64,000 bases of DNA from Rhodospirillales bacterium (GTDB taxonomy: Bacteria; Pseudomonadota; Alphaproteobacteria; Rhodospirillales; Magnetospirillaceae), in contig JACFNC010000002.1 in the NCBI GenBank assembly GCA_019455065.1, forward strand, positions 186,001 through 250,000, read 5' to 3'. The notes below the pieces were generated by a model. That model worked only from the letters and a program-made list of their open reading frames with translations, did not search any database and was not told the origin of the DNA. The position numbers and the translations under genes are program-made. Positions 8,202-17,445 of this stretch are shown here, piece after piece (positions within the stretch are counted from its first letter, which is position 1; each line of letters opens with the position of its first letter).

Positions 8202-9872
8202 TCAGGCGGCCGGCGGACGCAGCCGGTCGGCCGGGAATCGGAGAACGGCTAGTGTTCCTTTCCCGGGCGTGCTGGAGAGCCCGAGTTCACCGCCGTGCAA
8301 CTCGGCGAACGCCTTGGCCAGCGGCAGGCCCAAACCGGTGCCGGCATGCCGGCGGGCCAGGCTGCTGTCGACCTGACCGAAGGGCGCCAAAACCTTTTCG
8401 ATATCGGCGGGGGCGATGCCGATGCCGGTGTCCGCGATCCTGATTTCCAGGGAGCCGTCTTCGCCGCTCGCCACCCCAACCTGCACCGTCCCCCCCTCGG
8501 GCGTGAATTTCACCGCGTTCGACAGCAGGTTGAGGCAGGCCTGCTTGATGATGCGATGGTCGGCGTAGAGGGACGGGGCGTCGGGGGCGACCTCGGCCAC
8601 CAACGTCACGCCGCCAACCCTGGCCTGCTCCTTGATCAGGCGCACCGCGGCGGTGACGGCGCGGCTGATGGGCTGGACGTCCTCGCTCAGTTCCACCCGG
8701 CCTCCTTCGACGCGGGCGATGTCGAGGATGTCGTTGATGATCTCGAGCAGATGAAGCCCGGAGTCATGGATGTTGTCCAGGTATTCGATGTATTGCGGAC
8801 TGCCCACCGGACCCAGCACCTCGTTGCGGATGAAATCCGAAAAGCCGATGATTGCGTTCAGCGGCGTGCGCAGTTCGTGGCTCATGTTGGCCAGGAACTC
8901 GCTCTTGGCGCGGCTGGCCATTTCCGCCCGCTCCTTGGCTTCGCGCAACTCGTCCTCGATGCGCTTGCGCTCCTCGATCTCGCGCTTGAGTTCCTGGGTG
9001 CGCTCCTCGACGACCTTTTCGAGATTGTCGCGGGCGGCGCGAATCTCCTCGATCAGTTCATGGGTCTGTTCGTTGCGCGCCTTTTGCCGAAGCAGGGCGC
9101 GGATGCGCCCGCGCAGGACCGCAACGTCGGTCGACTTGCCAACGAAGTCGTCGGCCCCCGACTCCAGGGCCCGCATCACCGTTTCCTTGCGCTCGTCGCT
9201 GCTGACCATGAGTATGACGATGGGCGTCGGCGCGCCTTTGCGAATCCGGTTGAAATGCTCGCAGACGACGCCTCCGTCCATGTCTGGCATGATGAAATCG
9301 ACCAGCACGCAGTCGAACGACTGACGACCGGCGAGCCTGATGCCCTCGCCGCCGCTGGTCGCCGTGACCACCTCGTATCCTTCGTCGGTCAGTTCCTGTT
9401 CGAGGAAGGCGAGATAGGTCGGGCTATCGTCGATCGCCATGATCCGCGCCTTGCGGGTCAGTGACGCGTCGCTGACCAGCGCGGCATTGCCCGCCGATTT
9501 CCGCAGCAGGCTGTGGATGCGAAGCATAAGGATGTCGGAGTGCTCCGACTTCGGCACGTAGTCGTCGGCGCCGCTCTCCAGCGCCCGAAGCTCCGCCGCC
9601 ACGGTCTCGTCGACCGTCAGCATGAGGATGGCGAGGCCCTGGTAGTTGACGTTGTCGCGCAGCCGGCGGCACAACTCGTCACCCTGCATGCCGGGGAGAT
9701 GATAGTCCACCAGCAGCAGGTCCGGCCTGGTTGTGGGGATCGAGGACAGAGCATCCTCGGCGCTGTGCACGCAAATCGTCTCGAATCCTTGATTTTCGAG
9801 GGCGTGCTGCAAGACGAGCGCCTGGGTCGGCGAGTCCTCGACAACCATGATCCGTTTGGTCGTGATCATCAT
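8202..9872 (-). CDS. REC-REC-histidine kinase (output of chemosensory operon)
   Basis: A 556-residue soluble kinase. Receiver 1 has acceptor Asp56 (LLLVDYHLPG) with Lys108. Receiver 2 has Asp192 (VLVDFIMPDMDGG) with Lys246. A coiled coil spans roughly 265-320. The HisKA domain has His332 in NMSHELRTPL, followed by a HATPase domain (N box LLSNAVKF, G boxes ADTGIGI and GTGLGL). It has no membrane segment. The start ATG overlaps the cheB stop as ATGA, so it is the last gene of the che operon. It probably receives phosphate from CheA on one or both receivers, which would gate its own kinase. The downstream target is not in the window. Confidence 0.88.
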   Translation of the reverse strand: MMITTKRIMVVEDSPTQALVLQHALENQGFETICVHSAEDALSSIPTTRPDLLLVDYHLPGMQGDELCRRLRDNVNYQGLAILMLTVDETVAAELRALESGADDYVPKSEHSDILMLRIHSLLRKSAGNAALVSDASLTRKARIMAIDDSPTYLAFLEQELTDEGYEVVTATSGGEGIRLAGRQSFDCVLVDFIMPDMDGGVVCEHFNRIRKGAPTPIVILMVSSDERKETVMRALESGADDFVGKSTDVAVLRGRIRALLRQKARNEQTHELIEEIRAARDNLEKVVEERTQELKREIEERKRIEDELREAKERAEMASRAKSEFLANMSHELRTPLNAIIGFSDFIRNEVLGPVGSPQYIEYLDNIHDSGLHLLEIINDILDIARVEGGRVELSEDVQPISRAVTAAVRLIKEQARVGGVTLVAEVAPDAPSLYADHRIIKQACLNLLSNAVKFTPEGGTVQVGVASGEDGSLEIRIADTGIGIAPADIEKVLAPFGQVDSSLARRHAGTGLGLPLAKAFAELHGGELGLSSTPGKGTLAVLRFPADRLRPPAA

Positions 9873-10936
9873 ATCGGGTCCCCCACGATTTCGCGGACCC
9901 GGGCGGCGATCATCGGCAGAGGCAGGGTCTCGGCCGCAGCCCCCAATCGCAGGGCCGCCTCGGGCATGCCGAAGATGACCGCTGTGCTCTTGTCCTCGAC
10001 GATCGTGAAGGCGCCGGCCCGGCGCATTGCGAGAAGCCCCTCGGCCCCGTCGTTGCCCATGCCGGTCAGAAGAACGCCAACGGCGCGATTGCCCAATTCG
10101 CCGGCCAGGGAGGCGAAGAGCTTGGTGCCTGACGGACGCTGGTTTGACACGGGAGGCCCTCGGTCGAGGAACAGCCGCCCTTTCGAAAAGCGGAGATGAT
10201 GGTCGGCAGGCGGCAGATGCACCTGGCCGGGGACCACCTCGTCCCCATCCCGAGCGACGCTTACCGGCAACCGCACCACATCGCGCAGCCAGGCGGCAAA
10301 CCCCTCGTTGAAACTCGGGGTGATATGCTGCACGACGATGATGGGCAACGGAAAATCCGCCCCGAGCCCACCCAACAGCACGCTCAGCGCGTTCGGGCCG
10401 CCCGTGGACGCCACGATGCCCAGGACCTCGGGCTGGATCAGCGGCGACGGCGGCGGCCCCGCGAAGGCGGGTTCGTCGTCCCTGGCCGGCCCGAAACTCA
10501 GGGGCCGGCGGCGGACCTGCCGCAAAACCTTGACCTGGCTCATGATGGCCAACTGGTTGCGCAGGTCGTCGGCGATCACCCCGTAGTCCTCGTCGGTCAC
10601 CCCCACCGGCTTTTCCACCACCGTCAGGGCGCCGGCGCGCAGGGCGTTCATGGCGATGTTCAGTTCGTCGGACTCGACATTGGCGGACACCACCACGATC
10701 GGCGTGGGCCGCCGCGCCATGATCTGTAGCGTGGCCTCCAGCCCGTTCATCCCAGGCAGCCGGATATCGAGGGTGATGACGTCCGGCCGGACGGCATCCA
10801 GGTTGGCGAGCGCCGCCTCGGCGCTGTCCACCGCGGCGACGACCTCGAAGCGAGGATCCTCTCCGATGATGTGGCACAGCAGCTCGCGTACCACCGCCGA
10901 ATCCTCGACAACCATGACCCGAATGCGATTCTTCAT
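9869..10936 (-). CDS. cheB: Chemotaxis response regulator protein-glutamate methylesterase CheB
   Basis: Removes methyl groups from glutamates of the MCP and so resets signalling. The 355-residue protein has an N-terminal receiver (Asp57 in VITLDIRLPGMNG) and a C-terminal methylesterase with a Ser in GIVASTGGPNA, a His in VVQHITPSF and an Asp in LLTGMGNDGAEG. All three catalytic positions are present. It overlaps cheA upstream and the hybrid kinase downstream by 4 bases. It is the expected adaptation partner of the cheR in this operon. Confidence 0.94.
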   Translation of the reverse strand: MKNRIRVMVVEDSAVVRELLCHIIGEDPRFEVVAAVDSAEAALANLDAVRPDVITLDIRLPGMNGLEATLQIMARRPTPIVVVSANVESDELNIAMNALRAGALTVVEKPVGVTDEDYGVIADDLRNQLAIMSQVKVLRQVRRRPLSFGPARDDEPAFAGPPPSPLIQPEVLGIVASTGGPNALSVLLGGLGADFPLPIIVVQHITPSFNEGFAAWLRDVVRLPVSVARDGDEVVPGQVHLPPADHHLRFSKGRLFLDRGPPVSNQRPSGTKLFASLAGELGNRAVGVLLTGMGNDGAEGLLAMRRAGAFTIVEDKSTAVIFGMPEAALRLGAAAETLPLPMIAARVREIVGDPI

Positions 10937-13143
10937 AGGATCTGCCTTATGGTGTCGAGCAGTTCCCCCTGGTCGAACTTCTGCTTCGGCAGGTACGCCT
11001 CGGCACCGAGGCTGTAGCCCCGCTCGAGATCCTCGCGGCGCTGTAGCGAGGTGACCAGAATGACTGGAATGTGGCTGAGCGCCGGGTCGCGTTTCAGTTC
11101 TTTCAGAAGCGAGAAACCGTCGATGCGGGGCATTTCGACGTCGGCGACGACGAGATCGACCGGATTGGCGCGAAGCTGGAGCAGCGCGTCCAGACCGTCG
11201 ACCGCCACCTTAACGCGGTAGCCGTGGGCCTCGAGGATGCTCTTTTCGAGAGTTCTCGTCGTCATCGAGTCGTCGACGATGAGAATCACCGGCACGCTCG
11301 GCGCCTTGGTCGCGAGTTCGGTGATCAACGGCGCCGCGGCCGCCCGCACGACGAAATCCCTGACCAATTCGTACGGATTGAGGACCAGGGCCACGTTGCC
11401 GTTCTCGAGCAGAATCGCCCCGCCCACCTTGCTATGTTCGGGCAGTGCGAAGCCCAGGTCCTTGATGACCGCGTCGCGCATCGTCGCGAAGCCGTCGACG
11501 GCGATGCCGACCAAACCCTCCCCCCACCTCACGATGACCACGTCGAGTTCGCCGGAGTGGGACGAAACGCCCTGGTCGATGAATCCGAGCAGGCCCACCA
11601 GGCTGCGGAGATGTACGTGCCTGCCCTCGAAGGCGATGGCCGGGGCGCCCTCGATGCTGACGAGTTCGCTCTCCTTGACGCGGACGAGGCGTGCCACCGC
11701 ACCGGCGGGAATGCCGTAGATCGCGCCGCGCGCCGTCACCATGACCAGACGCTGCGCCGACACCGACAGCGGAAGGGTCAGATAGAACACCGTGCCGCCC
11801 CCATCGCGCGGCAGAACCTCGAGCGCCCCGTTGAGGCGGCGCACCGCCTCGTAGGCGACCGACAGGCCCATGCCGCGGCCCGCGATCTCGCCGACCTCGT
11901 CAGCCGTCGAAAACCCCGGCTGGAAGATCAGGTTGATGACGTCCTCGCCCGCCGCGGCGGCCGCCGCCGGCGTCAGCAGGCCAGCCCGCACGGCCTTTTC
12001 CGAAACCTTCATGCCGTCGATTCCGGCGCCGTCATCCTCGACCTTCACGGCGAGTTGCCCGCCGCGTCGCTCGAAACTCAGCATCACCTTCCCGGCGGCC
12101 GGCTTGCCCTTGTCCTTCCGGGTCGCCGCAGGCTCGATGCCATGGAACGCCGCGTTGCGCAGCAGATGCATGACCGGATCCTTGAGTGCCTGCAGAACCA
12201 CCCGGTCGGCCTCGACGTCGGCACCGCGGACATGGAATGAAATCTCCTTGCCCACGTCACGGGCCAGGTCCCGCATCATTCTTCTGAAGGCACCGAACAC
12301 GTCGCCGGCCGGCACCATTCTCACGCGGCGGATGCCGTCATGCAGATCGTTGCAGATGCGCCCCAGCGTCCAAGCCGTGCGACGGTGACGCAGACGAATG
12401 CCACGGGCTTCGGTCGATACCTCGCGCAGGCCGCGGGTCAGGGCGTCAACGCGGCGGCTCACGCCGATGGGCAGCGCGGCCTCGCCGAAACGGGACCGCA
12501 TCGCCGACATATCGTCCATCAGCTTCTTCCATTCCCGCTCGAGATCCGCCATTCCGTCCTCGATGGCGCGCAACGGGGGCGCCAGCAGATGATAGCGCTG
12601 GGCTTCGGCCTGCAACCTCTCGGCCGACCGCAACATTCCGTCGAGGTCCGTCGCATGAACGCGCAGCGTTCCGTCGTCGGCCGGCGCCTCCGGCACCGGC
12701 GCCGGCGCCGGCTCTGAAACCTTCGCCGGCTCCGCGGGCGCCACCGCCGGGGCGGTTTCACCCAACGCCTCGTCGAGAAGACGGATCGCCGCCGCCGGTG
12801 CCGGTGGCTCCTTGTCGCCGTCATACGCAGCCAGCCAATCCTCTATGGCGTCGGCCACCGTCAGCACCAGCGCCGCCGACGCCGGGTCGATGCGGCGCTC
12901 GCCGGACCTGACACGCGCGAACAGCGTCTCCAAACGGTGCGCGATGGCCTCTATTGGCTTGAGGCCGGTGGCCCTGGCCGCGCCCTTGAGGCTGTGGGCG
13001 CGACGGAAAACCTCGTCGATGGCCAAGGCCCCCCGCTCCTCGTCGCCGGCCGCGAGGGGAATCATCGCCCCCCGTATGAAATCCAGATGTTCCCTGGACT
13101 CGACGCGAAAGACGGAGAGCAGTTTGACCCTGATGTCGGTCAC
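10933..13143 (-). CDS. cheA: Hybrid chemotaxis histidine kinase CheA with C-terminal receiver
   Basis: A 736-residue kinase. The Hpt domain has His50 (RRAHSLKGAAR). A Pro/Ala-rich linker around 125-165 is followed by a long helical dimerisation region, the ATPase (H/N box HLLRNAAFHGIE, G box GRGMGLSV), a CheW-like domain (about 460-600) and a C-terminal REC (VILIVDDSMTTRT, acceptor Asp in VVADVEMPRIDG). No clear P2 domain is seen. CheA-REC fusions are typical of Wsp-like and other non-flagellar systems. GTG start at 13143 overlaps the MCP stop. Confidence 0.93.
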   Translation of the reverse strand: MTDIRVKLLSVFRVESREHLDFIRGAMIPLAAGDEERGALAIDEVFRRAHSLKGAARATGLKPIEAIAHRLETLFARVRSGERRIDPASAALVLTVADAIEDWLAAYDGDKEPPAPAAAIRLLDEALGETAPAVAPAEPAKVSEPAPAPVPEAPADDGTLRVHATDLDGMLRSAERLQAEAQRYHLLAPPLRAIEDGMADLEREWKKLMDDMSAMRSRFGEAALPIGVSRRVDALTRGLREVSTEARGIRLRHRRTAWTLGRICNDLHDGIRRVRMVPAGDVFGAFRRMMRDLARDVGKEISFHVRGADVEADRVVLQALKDPVMHLLRNAAFHGIEPAATRKDKGKPAAGKVMLSFERRGGQLAVKVEDDGAGIDGMKVSEKAVRAGLLTPAAAAAAGEDVINLIFQPGFSTADEVGEIAGRGMGLSVAYEAVRRLNGALEVLPRDGGGTVFYLTLPLSVSAQRLVMVTARGAIYGIPAGAVARLVRVKESELVSIEGAPAIAFEGRHVHLRSLVGLLGFIDQGVSSHSGELDVVIVRWGEGLVGIAVDGFATMRDAVIKDLGFALPEHSKVGGAILLENGNVALVLNPYELVRDFVVRAAAAPLITELATKAPSVPVILIVDDSMTTRTLEKSILEAHGYRVKVAVDGLDALLQLRANPVDLVVADVEMPRIDGFSLLKELKRDPALSHIPVILVTSLQRREDLERGYSLGAEAYLPKQKFDQGELLDTIRQIL

Positions 13144-14753
13144 ACCCGGTATTTCTCCACGAGGCGCCGCAACTGCTGGGCAAGAGTGTTGAGATTTCCG
13201 GCAGCGCTGTTGAGCTGCGAGGTGCTACCCACCGTCTGCTGTGCCGCCTGACGAATTTCGAGCAGCGCCTGGGTTACCTGCTCGATGCCGATCTGCTGCT
13301 GGTTGGTGGCACCGACGATCTGCTGGAAGGCGTTGGCGCTATCCTGGATGTTCTGGGCCATCTTGGTGATGGTGTCCTCGGCCACCGCCGTCTTGTCGCG
13401 GCCGTATTCCACACGCTTGACCGCTTCCTCGGTGAGCATCACCGAAGTGTTGATGCCGCGTTGAATCTCTTCGAGGATCGAGCGCACCTGGCGCGTCGCG
13501 TCCTTGGCCTGGTCGGCGAGATTCTTGATCTCGTTGGCAACCACCGAGAAGCGACGGCCGTCCTCGCGGGCGTCGGCGGCCTCGATGGCGGCGTTGAGAG
13601 CGACGAGGTTGGACTGTTCCGCGATGTCGTTGACCGTGGCGATGATCTCGCCGATGGTCTGGGTGCGTTCGCTCAGGGTCACCACGTTTTCGGCCACCGA
13701 GCCCGCCTGCTGATGGATGCCGTTCATAGCGGTGCCGATGGCGCGCACGGCCTCGGTGCCGGCCGCGCCGGCCGAGGCGATGGTCTTGGCGGCGCCGGAC
13801 ACCGCCTTGGCCTTTTCGGTGACCTGCGCGCCCGACTGTTTGATCTCCTCGACCGTCGACGTGATCTCCTGCACGGCCGCCGCCTGCTGTTTGGTGCTCG
13901 AAGCCTGCTGCTGGGTCGTCGCGAGTATCTCGGCGACGGCGGAGTGGAGGTTCTCGGTGGCGCTGCGGGTTTGCATCGCGATGTCGCGCAACGACGCCAT
14001 CATGCTGTTGAAGCTGTGCGAGAGCTGGCCCAGTTCGTCGCGGGAATCGATGGGCAGCGGCGGCAGGTTGAGATGCCCGTCGGCGATGCTCTGGGCCCGA
14101 TCGACGCAACGGCGCAGCGGCTGGCTGATACCGCGCGCGACCATCAGGGTGATCAGCAGCCCGATGAGGGCGGAGGCGATGCTGAGAACGATCTCGGACC
14201 GGACGACCGCCTCGATCTTCTGCTCGGAATGAGCGCTAAGGCGGCTCACCATCGACTGGGCCGCACCGGTCAGGCGGTTGGCGACCGCAACGAGGTCTTG
14301 CAGCCGCTCCTGCCTGGCGCCCCCCGGGGATATCGCGAGCATCGCCTCCGCGGCGGCGCCCAGGCGATGGGTCAATTCCTTTTGGGCCGCCATGCGGTCC
14401 TCGATGCCGGGCAGATCGGACCTCGGCAACGTGACCACGGCGCCGGTTTCCAGATCGTAGACGGCCGGCCCCCCATGGACCACCGACTGCAGGGTCTCGT
14501 CGAAGATGCGCAAGGTGTTGCGATAGTCCGCCTCGCCGCCCTCGGCGACGATCATCACCTGCGCCAGATACTGCTGGACCAGCATGCGCTGCCGACCGGC
14601 CACTTCGATGACGCGGGCGTCGGACTTCTGGGCCTGCACCGCGTAGATCGTGTAGCCGACGATCGTGCCGATGACCGCCATGACGCCGACCGCCATCAAA
14701 AGCAGCTTCTGGGTGACTTTCAGCCGCCCGAAAACCATGATCTTGTCCGTCAC
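13140..14753 (-). CDS. Methyl-accepting chemotaxis protein with PilJ-like sensor region
   Basis: A 537-residue receptor. TM1 is about residues 15-37 and TM2 about 190-210, followed by a HAMP domain and a long cytoplasmic coiled coil. The periplasmic part contains VIEVAGRQRMLVQQYLAQVM, which resembles the PilJ / NarX-type N-terminal domain. The signalling tip reads EQSNLVALNAAIEAADARED, then GRRFSVVANEI. Canonical MCPs have RAGExGRGFAVVA at that point, so the tip is divergent. There is no C-terminal CheR-docking pentapeptide. GTG start overlaps the upstream cheW stop. The ligand is unknown. Confidence 0.92.
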   Translation of the reverse strand: MTDKIMVFGRLKVTQKLLLMAVGVMAVIGTIVGYTIYAVQAQKSDARVIEVAGRQRMLVQQYLAQVMIVAEGGEADYRNTLRIFDETLQSVVHGGPAVYDLETGAVVTLPRSDLPGIEDRMAAQKELTHRLGAAAEAMLAISPGGARQERLQDLVAVANRLTGAAQSMVSRLSAHSEQKIEAVVRSEIVLSIASALIGLLITLMVARGISQPLRRCVDRAQSIADGHLNLPPLPIDSRDELGQLSHSFNSMMASLRDIAMQTRSATENLHSAVAEILATTQQQASSTKQQAAAVQEITSTVEEIKQSGAQVTEKAKAVSGAAKTIASAGAAGTEAVRAIGTAMNGIHQQAGSVAENVVTLSERTQTIGEIIATVNDIAEQSNLVALNAAIEAADAREDGRRFSVVANEIKNLADQAKDATRQVRSILEEIQRGINTSVMLTEEAVKRVEYGRDKTAVAEDTITKMAQNIQDSANAFQQIVGATNQQQIGIEQVTQALLEIRQAAQQTVGSTSQLNSAAGNLNTLAQQLRRLVEKYRV

Positions 14754-15388
14754 GATTGTTTACCCCCGCTCTTTCCAATCCTCGCCGAACCGGCCCGTCG
14801 CCGGATGGAGGACGCTTCCACCAGGGCGGCCACGTCGACCACCGCCATGAGATCCTCGGTCAGCCCTTTCACCAGGGCCGCCTTCGCCTCTTCGACCCCC
14901 TCCGCCTGCGGGTGGAGCGCCGCCATGTCGATCCGGCGAATGCCGGTCACGCCGGAGACCAGCAAGGCGGCACGCAGGCCGTCGACCTTCAGGTCGAGCA
15001 GATGCCCGCCGCCATCGGCGCCGACCGACGATGACAGAAGCTCGCCGGAATCCAGCACTGGCGTTATCTCGCCGTGGACGTTGGCCACCCCGACGACGTC
15101 GCGCCCCGTTCCCGGTACCGGCGTGATCGCGGGGGTGCGAAGGATCTCCTTCAGATGCTCCAGCCCGATCGCGTAGCGCTCCTCGCCGACCAGGAAACAC
15201 AGCGCCCACACGGGGCTGCCCTGTTCGCCGGCTGCGCGCCGCCTCTGCGCGAGGCGGCTGGCACGCACGGAGAGGATCTCCGCCAATCGCTCGCCTGCGG
15301 GTTCCAGCGCCTCGTTGAGCGCGCGGTCGCTGGCGGCCATGCGCTCCCGCACCGATGCCCAATCCACACGGCTGTCTCTGGAGGTCAT
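14750..15388 (-). CDS. cheW: CheW-like coupling protein (first of two)
   Basis: A 212-residue protein with an N-terminal helical extension of about 55 residues before the CheW domain (WALCFLVGEERYAIGLEHLKEIL onward, as short motif ALCFLVGEERYAIGL). The domain continues through VVGVANVHGEITPVLD. CheW links receptor to CheA. ATG at 15388 overlaps the cheR stop (ATGA), and its own stop overlaps the MCP start. The long N-terminal extension is unusual for plain CheW and resembles WspB/WspD-type scaffolds. Confidence 0.88.
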   Translation of the reverse strand: MTSRDSRVDWASVRERMAASDRALNEALEPAGERLAEILSVRASRLAQRRRAAGEQGSPVWALCFLVGEERYAIGLEHLKEILRTPAITPVPGTGRDVVGVANVHGEITPVLDSGELLSSSVGADGGGHLLDLKVDGLRAALLVSGVTGIRRIDMAALHPQAEGVEEAKAALVKGLTEDLMAVVDVAALVEASSIRRRAGSARIGKSGGKQS

Positions 15389-16743
15389 TGGCGGGCCATC
15401 CTGAGCTGGGTCTCGGCCATTCGCACGAGAGTGCCGAAGGTCAGACCTTCGACGTCGGACACCCCTTCGTCTGCTCGACGCCGGCCCGCCACCGAAGCCG
15501 CGTTGGCGAAGGCGCGCGCGGCCGCCGAAAGGTCGCCCTGCCCGCGCAGGCAGACACCGAGATAGTAATGGGCGAGGGCGTATTGACGGTCGATGAAGAT
15601 GGCCTTTCTCAAGGATTCTTGCGCCTCGGCCACTCTCCCGAGACCTTGTTCGGCGAGCGCCCGACGCAGAAAGAAGGCGGAGCGATGCGAATAGCGGGCC
15701 TCGATTCCCGCCGCGAAGTCCAGCGCCAGTCGCCACTCCCCCCGGTCGATGAGCTTGCCGAGCGCGGCGAGTTCGGCATCCTCCAAAGGAAGCCCGCCCG
15801 CCTCGCGGCCCTGGTCGCCGCTGTCGGCATCACGGTCGAGGAAAGATTCCTCATCCGGCGCGGGAATGTCCGTCGCCCAATCTTCGGAGGGTCGATCCTC
15901 GCCCGGCTTCTGATAAATCACCGCGCCGGGCACGTTCACCGTTCGGAAGGCCCGGAACAGGTCAACCCCCGCCTCGGCGTGCCCGGGCAACAGCCAGCCG
16001 CCCTCCACCAGGCATTCGTGAAACCCCGCGATGACCTCGCCGACGAGGCCCTCGGCGAAATAGATCGTCACGTTGCGGCAGATCACGATGTCGAAATCGT
16101 AGAGGTCGTCGGCCACCGACGGAAACGGGTCCTCGGCCAGGTTATGAGCCTGGAAGGAAACGGTTTCGCGGAATTCCGGGCGGAGCGACCATCCGTCCTT
16201 TTCGGCATGGAAATAGAGCGGGCGCTCGCCCTCGGGCGTCGCGCGGAGGGCCCAGTCGCCATATTTGGCGCGGCTGGCGATGGCCAGGAATTTCTTGTTG
16301 ATGTCCGTCCCGATGATGTGAACCCGCCAGCCCTCGAGCGCCGCGGCGAATTCGCGGCGCAGCATGATCGCCAAGCTGTAGGGTTCGGCCCCGGTCGCGC
16401 AACCGGCGCTCCAGACGCGCAGGCGACGCTTGTCGCGATTGCGCGCGATCACGTCCGGCAGAACGACGTCACGGATCGCATCGAACAATTCGCGATGGCG
16501 GAAGAAATACGTCTCGCCGATGGTCAGCTCGTTGGCGAGTTCGTCGCGCTCGGCGCGGCCTTCCTGCGGGTCGGTGACGAGTTGGTAATAGGCGGCGCAG
16601 TCCGCGGCACCGATGGCCTCGATGCGGCGGCCGATCACCTCGGCAAGCTCGTCGTCCTTGTCGGCGAAGAACTGCATGCCGGTGGCCTTGATGACCGCCC
16701 CCTTGAGCAGCCGGAAGAACGGATCGGACATGAGGTTCGTCAC
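15385..16743 (-). CDS. cheR: Protein-glutamate methyltransferase CheR with C-terminal TPR repeats
   Basis: Methylates MCP glutamates using S-adenosylmethionine. A 452-residue protein: N-terminal CheR domain (NELTIGETYFFRHRELFDAI), SAM-binding region (VWSAGCATGAEPYSLAIML) and VICRNVTIYF. A linker leads to a TPR-like region from about 330 (LALDFAAGIEARYSHRSAFF, then ALAHYYLGVCLRGQGDLSAA). CheR-TPR fusions are known from Wsp-like systems (WspC). GTG start overlaps the upstream cheW stop. Confidence 0.93.
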   Translation of the reverse strand: MTNLMSDPFFRLLKGAVIKATGMQFFADKDDELAEVIGRRIEAIGAADCAAYYQLVTDPQEGRAERDELANELTIGETYFFRHRELFDAIRDVVLPDVIARNRDKRRLRVWSAGCATGAEPYSLAIMLRREFAAALEGWRVHIIGTDINKKFLAIASRAKYGDWALRATPEGERPLYFHAEKDGWSLRPEFRETVSFQAHNLAEDPFPSVADDLYDFDIVICRNVTIYFAEGLVGEVIAGFHECLVEGGWLLPGHAEAGVDLFRAFRTVNVPGAVIYQKPGEDRPSEDWATDIPAPDEESFLDRDADSGDQGREAGGLPLEDAELAALGKLIDRGEWRLALDFAAGIEARYSHRSAFFLRRALAEQGLGRVAEAQESLRKAIFIDRQYALAHYYLGVCLRGQGDLSAAARAFANAASVAGRRRADEGVSDVEGLTFGTLVRMAETQLRMARQ

Positions 16744-17264
16744 GCTTCGACCTCTTCCAGCGACGCCAGCCGCTCCTGTTCGCGCTTCTTGAATTCGTCG
16801 AGGCGGCGGGCTTCCTGGGTCAGCAGCAGGCGCGAGGGAGACAAGAGGTGAACGATGCCGTCATCGGTCCCGATCTCGGCATCCAGGCATCCCCCGAACA
16901 CCGAGTCGGCGTTGACTTCCAGAATCTCGGCCTGGGGCGCACGCCGCACGTCGCGCACCTGGTCGACGAGCACGGCCATTGGCCCCGCCCCCTTCATGAC
17001 GATCACCGGCGCGTAGAGATTGAACTCGGACGGCGGAAGATCGAACAGCCGTTCCAGGCGGATGACCGGAACGGCGCGCCCGTCCAGATTCATGAACCCT
17101 TCGACGAAGGACGGCGCACCCGGCGGGCGGGCCAGCGCGGGCAGGAACACGATCTCGGCGACGGCCGAGCTGGGTAAGGCGCACAGCCGACCGCCGAGAA
17201 TGAAGACGAGAATGCTGCGTGCCTCGCTCGCCCGCCCCTCGATCGCTGCCGCGCCGCCGCTCAC
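16740..17264 (-). CDS. cheW: CheW-like coupling protein (second, first gene of operon)
   Basis: A 174-residue CheW-domain protein (ILVFILGGRLCALPSSAVAE, then GFMNLDGRAVPVIRLERLF) with a charged C-terminal helix. GTG at 17264 is chosen: GAGAGG lies upstream, and the longer in-frame TTG at 17354 coincides with a -35-like TTGACC and is followed by AT-rich, non-coding-looking sequence. It heads the seven-gene operon, and its stop overlaps cheR. Two CheW proteins in one operon are a mark of Wsp-like systems. Confidence 0.85.
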   Translation of the reverse strand: MSGGAAAIEGRASEARSILVFILGGRLCALPSSAVAEIVFLPALARPPGAPSFVEGFMNLDGRAVPVIRLERLFDLPPSEFNLYAPVIVMKGAGPMAVLVDQVRDVRRAPQAEILEVNADSVFGGCLDAEIGTDDGIVHLLSPSRLLLTQEARRLDEFKKREQERLASLEEVEA

Positions 17265-17325
17265 CGGCGGCCTCTCGCCGAAGGTCCGGCGTGGTTCCGT
17301 CGCATGGTTACCCCCCGAAAGTAAT

Positions 17326-17354
17326 AGATTCGATCTAAGGCGGGCCCGGGTCAA
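17326..17354 (-). promoter_or_regulatory. Candidate promoter of the chemosensory operon
   Basis: On the minus strand TTGACC (17354-17349) is followed by a 17-base spacer and GAATCT (17331-17326). The -35 is good and the -10 weak. It sits about 60 bases before the chosen cheW start, in the gap divergent from dinB. Confidence 0.4.
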
Positions 17355-17445
17355 GCGTTCCTTTGCAGCGTCGGATGCGGGGCGGATTTCCTCGCCCGCC
17401 CGGCGGCGCTAGGATGTGGCGCACCAATCGGTACAAAGGCGGGGA

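Noticed and set aside
17265-17354. N-terminal extension of the first cheW to a TTG at 17354
   Set aside because: The TTG coincides with a -35-like TTGACC, and the stretch is AT-rich with no CheW-like sequence. GTG at 17264 has a ribosome site.
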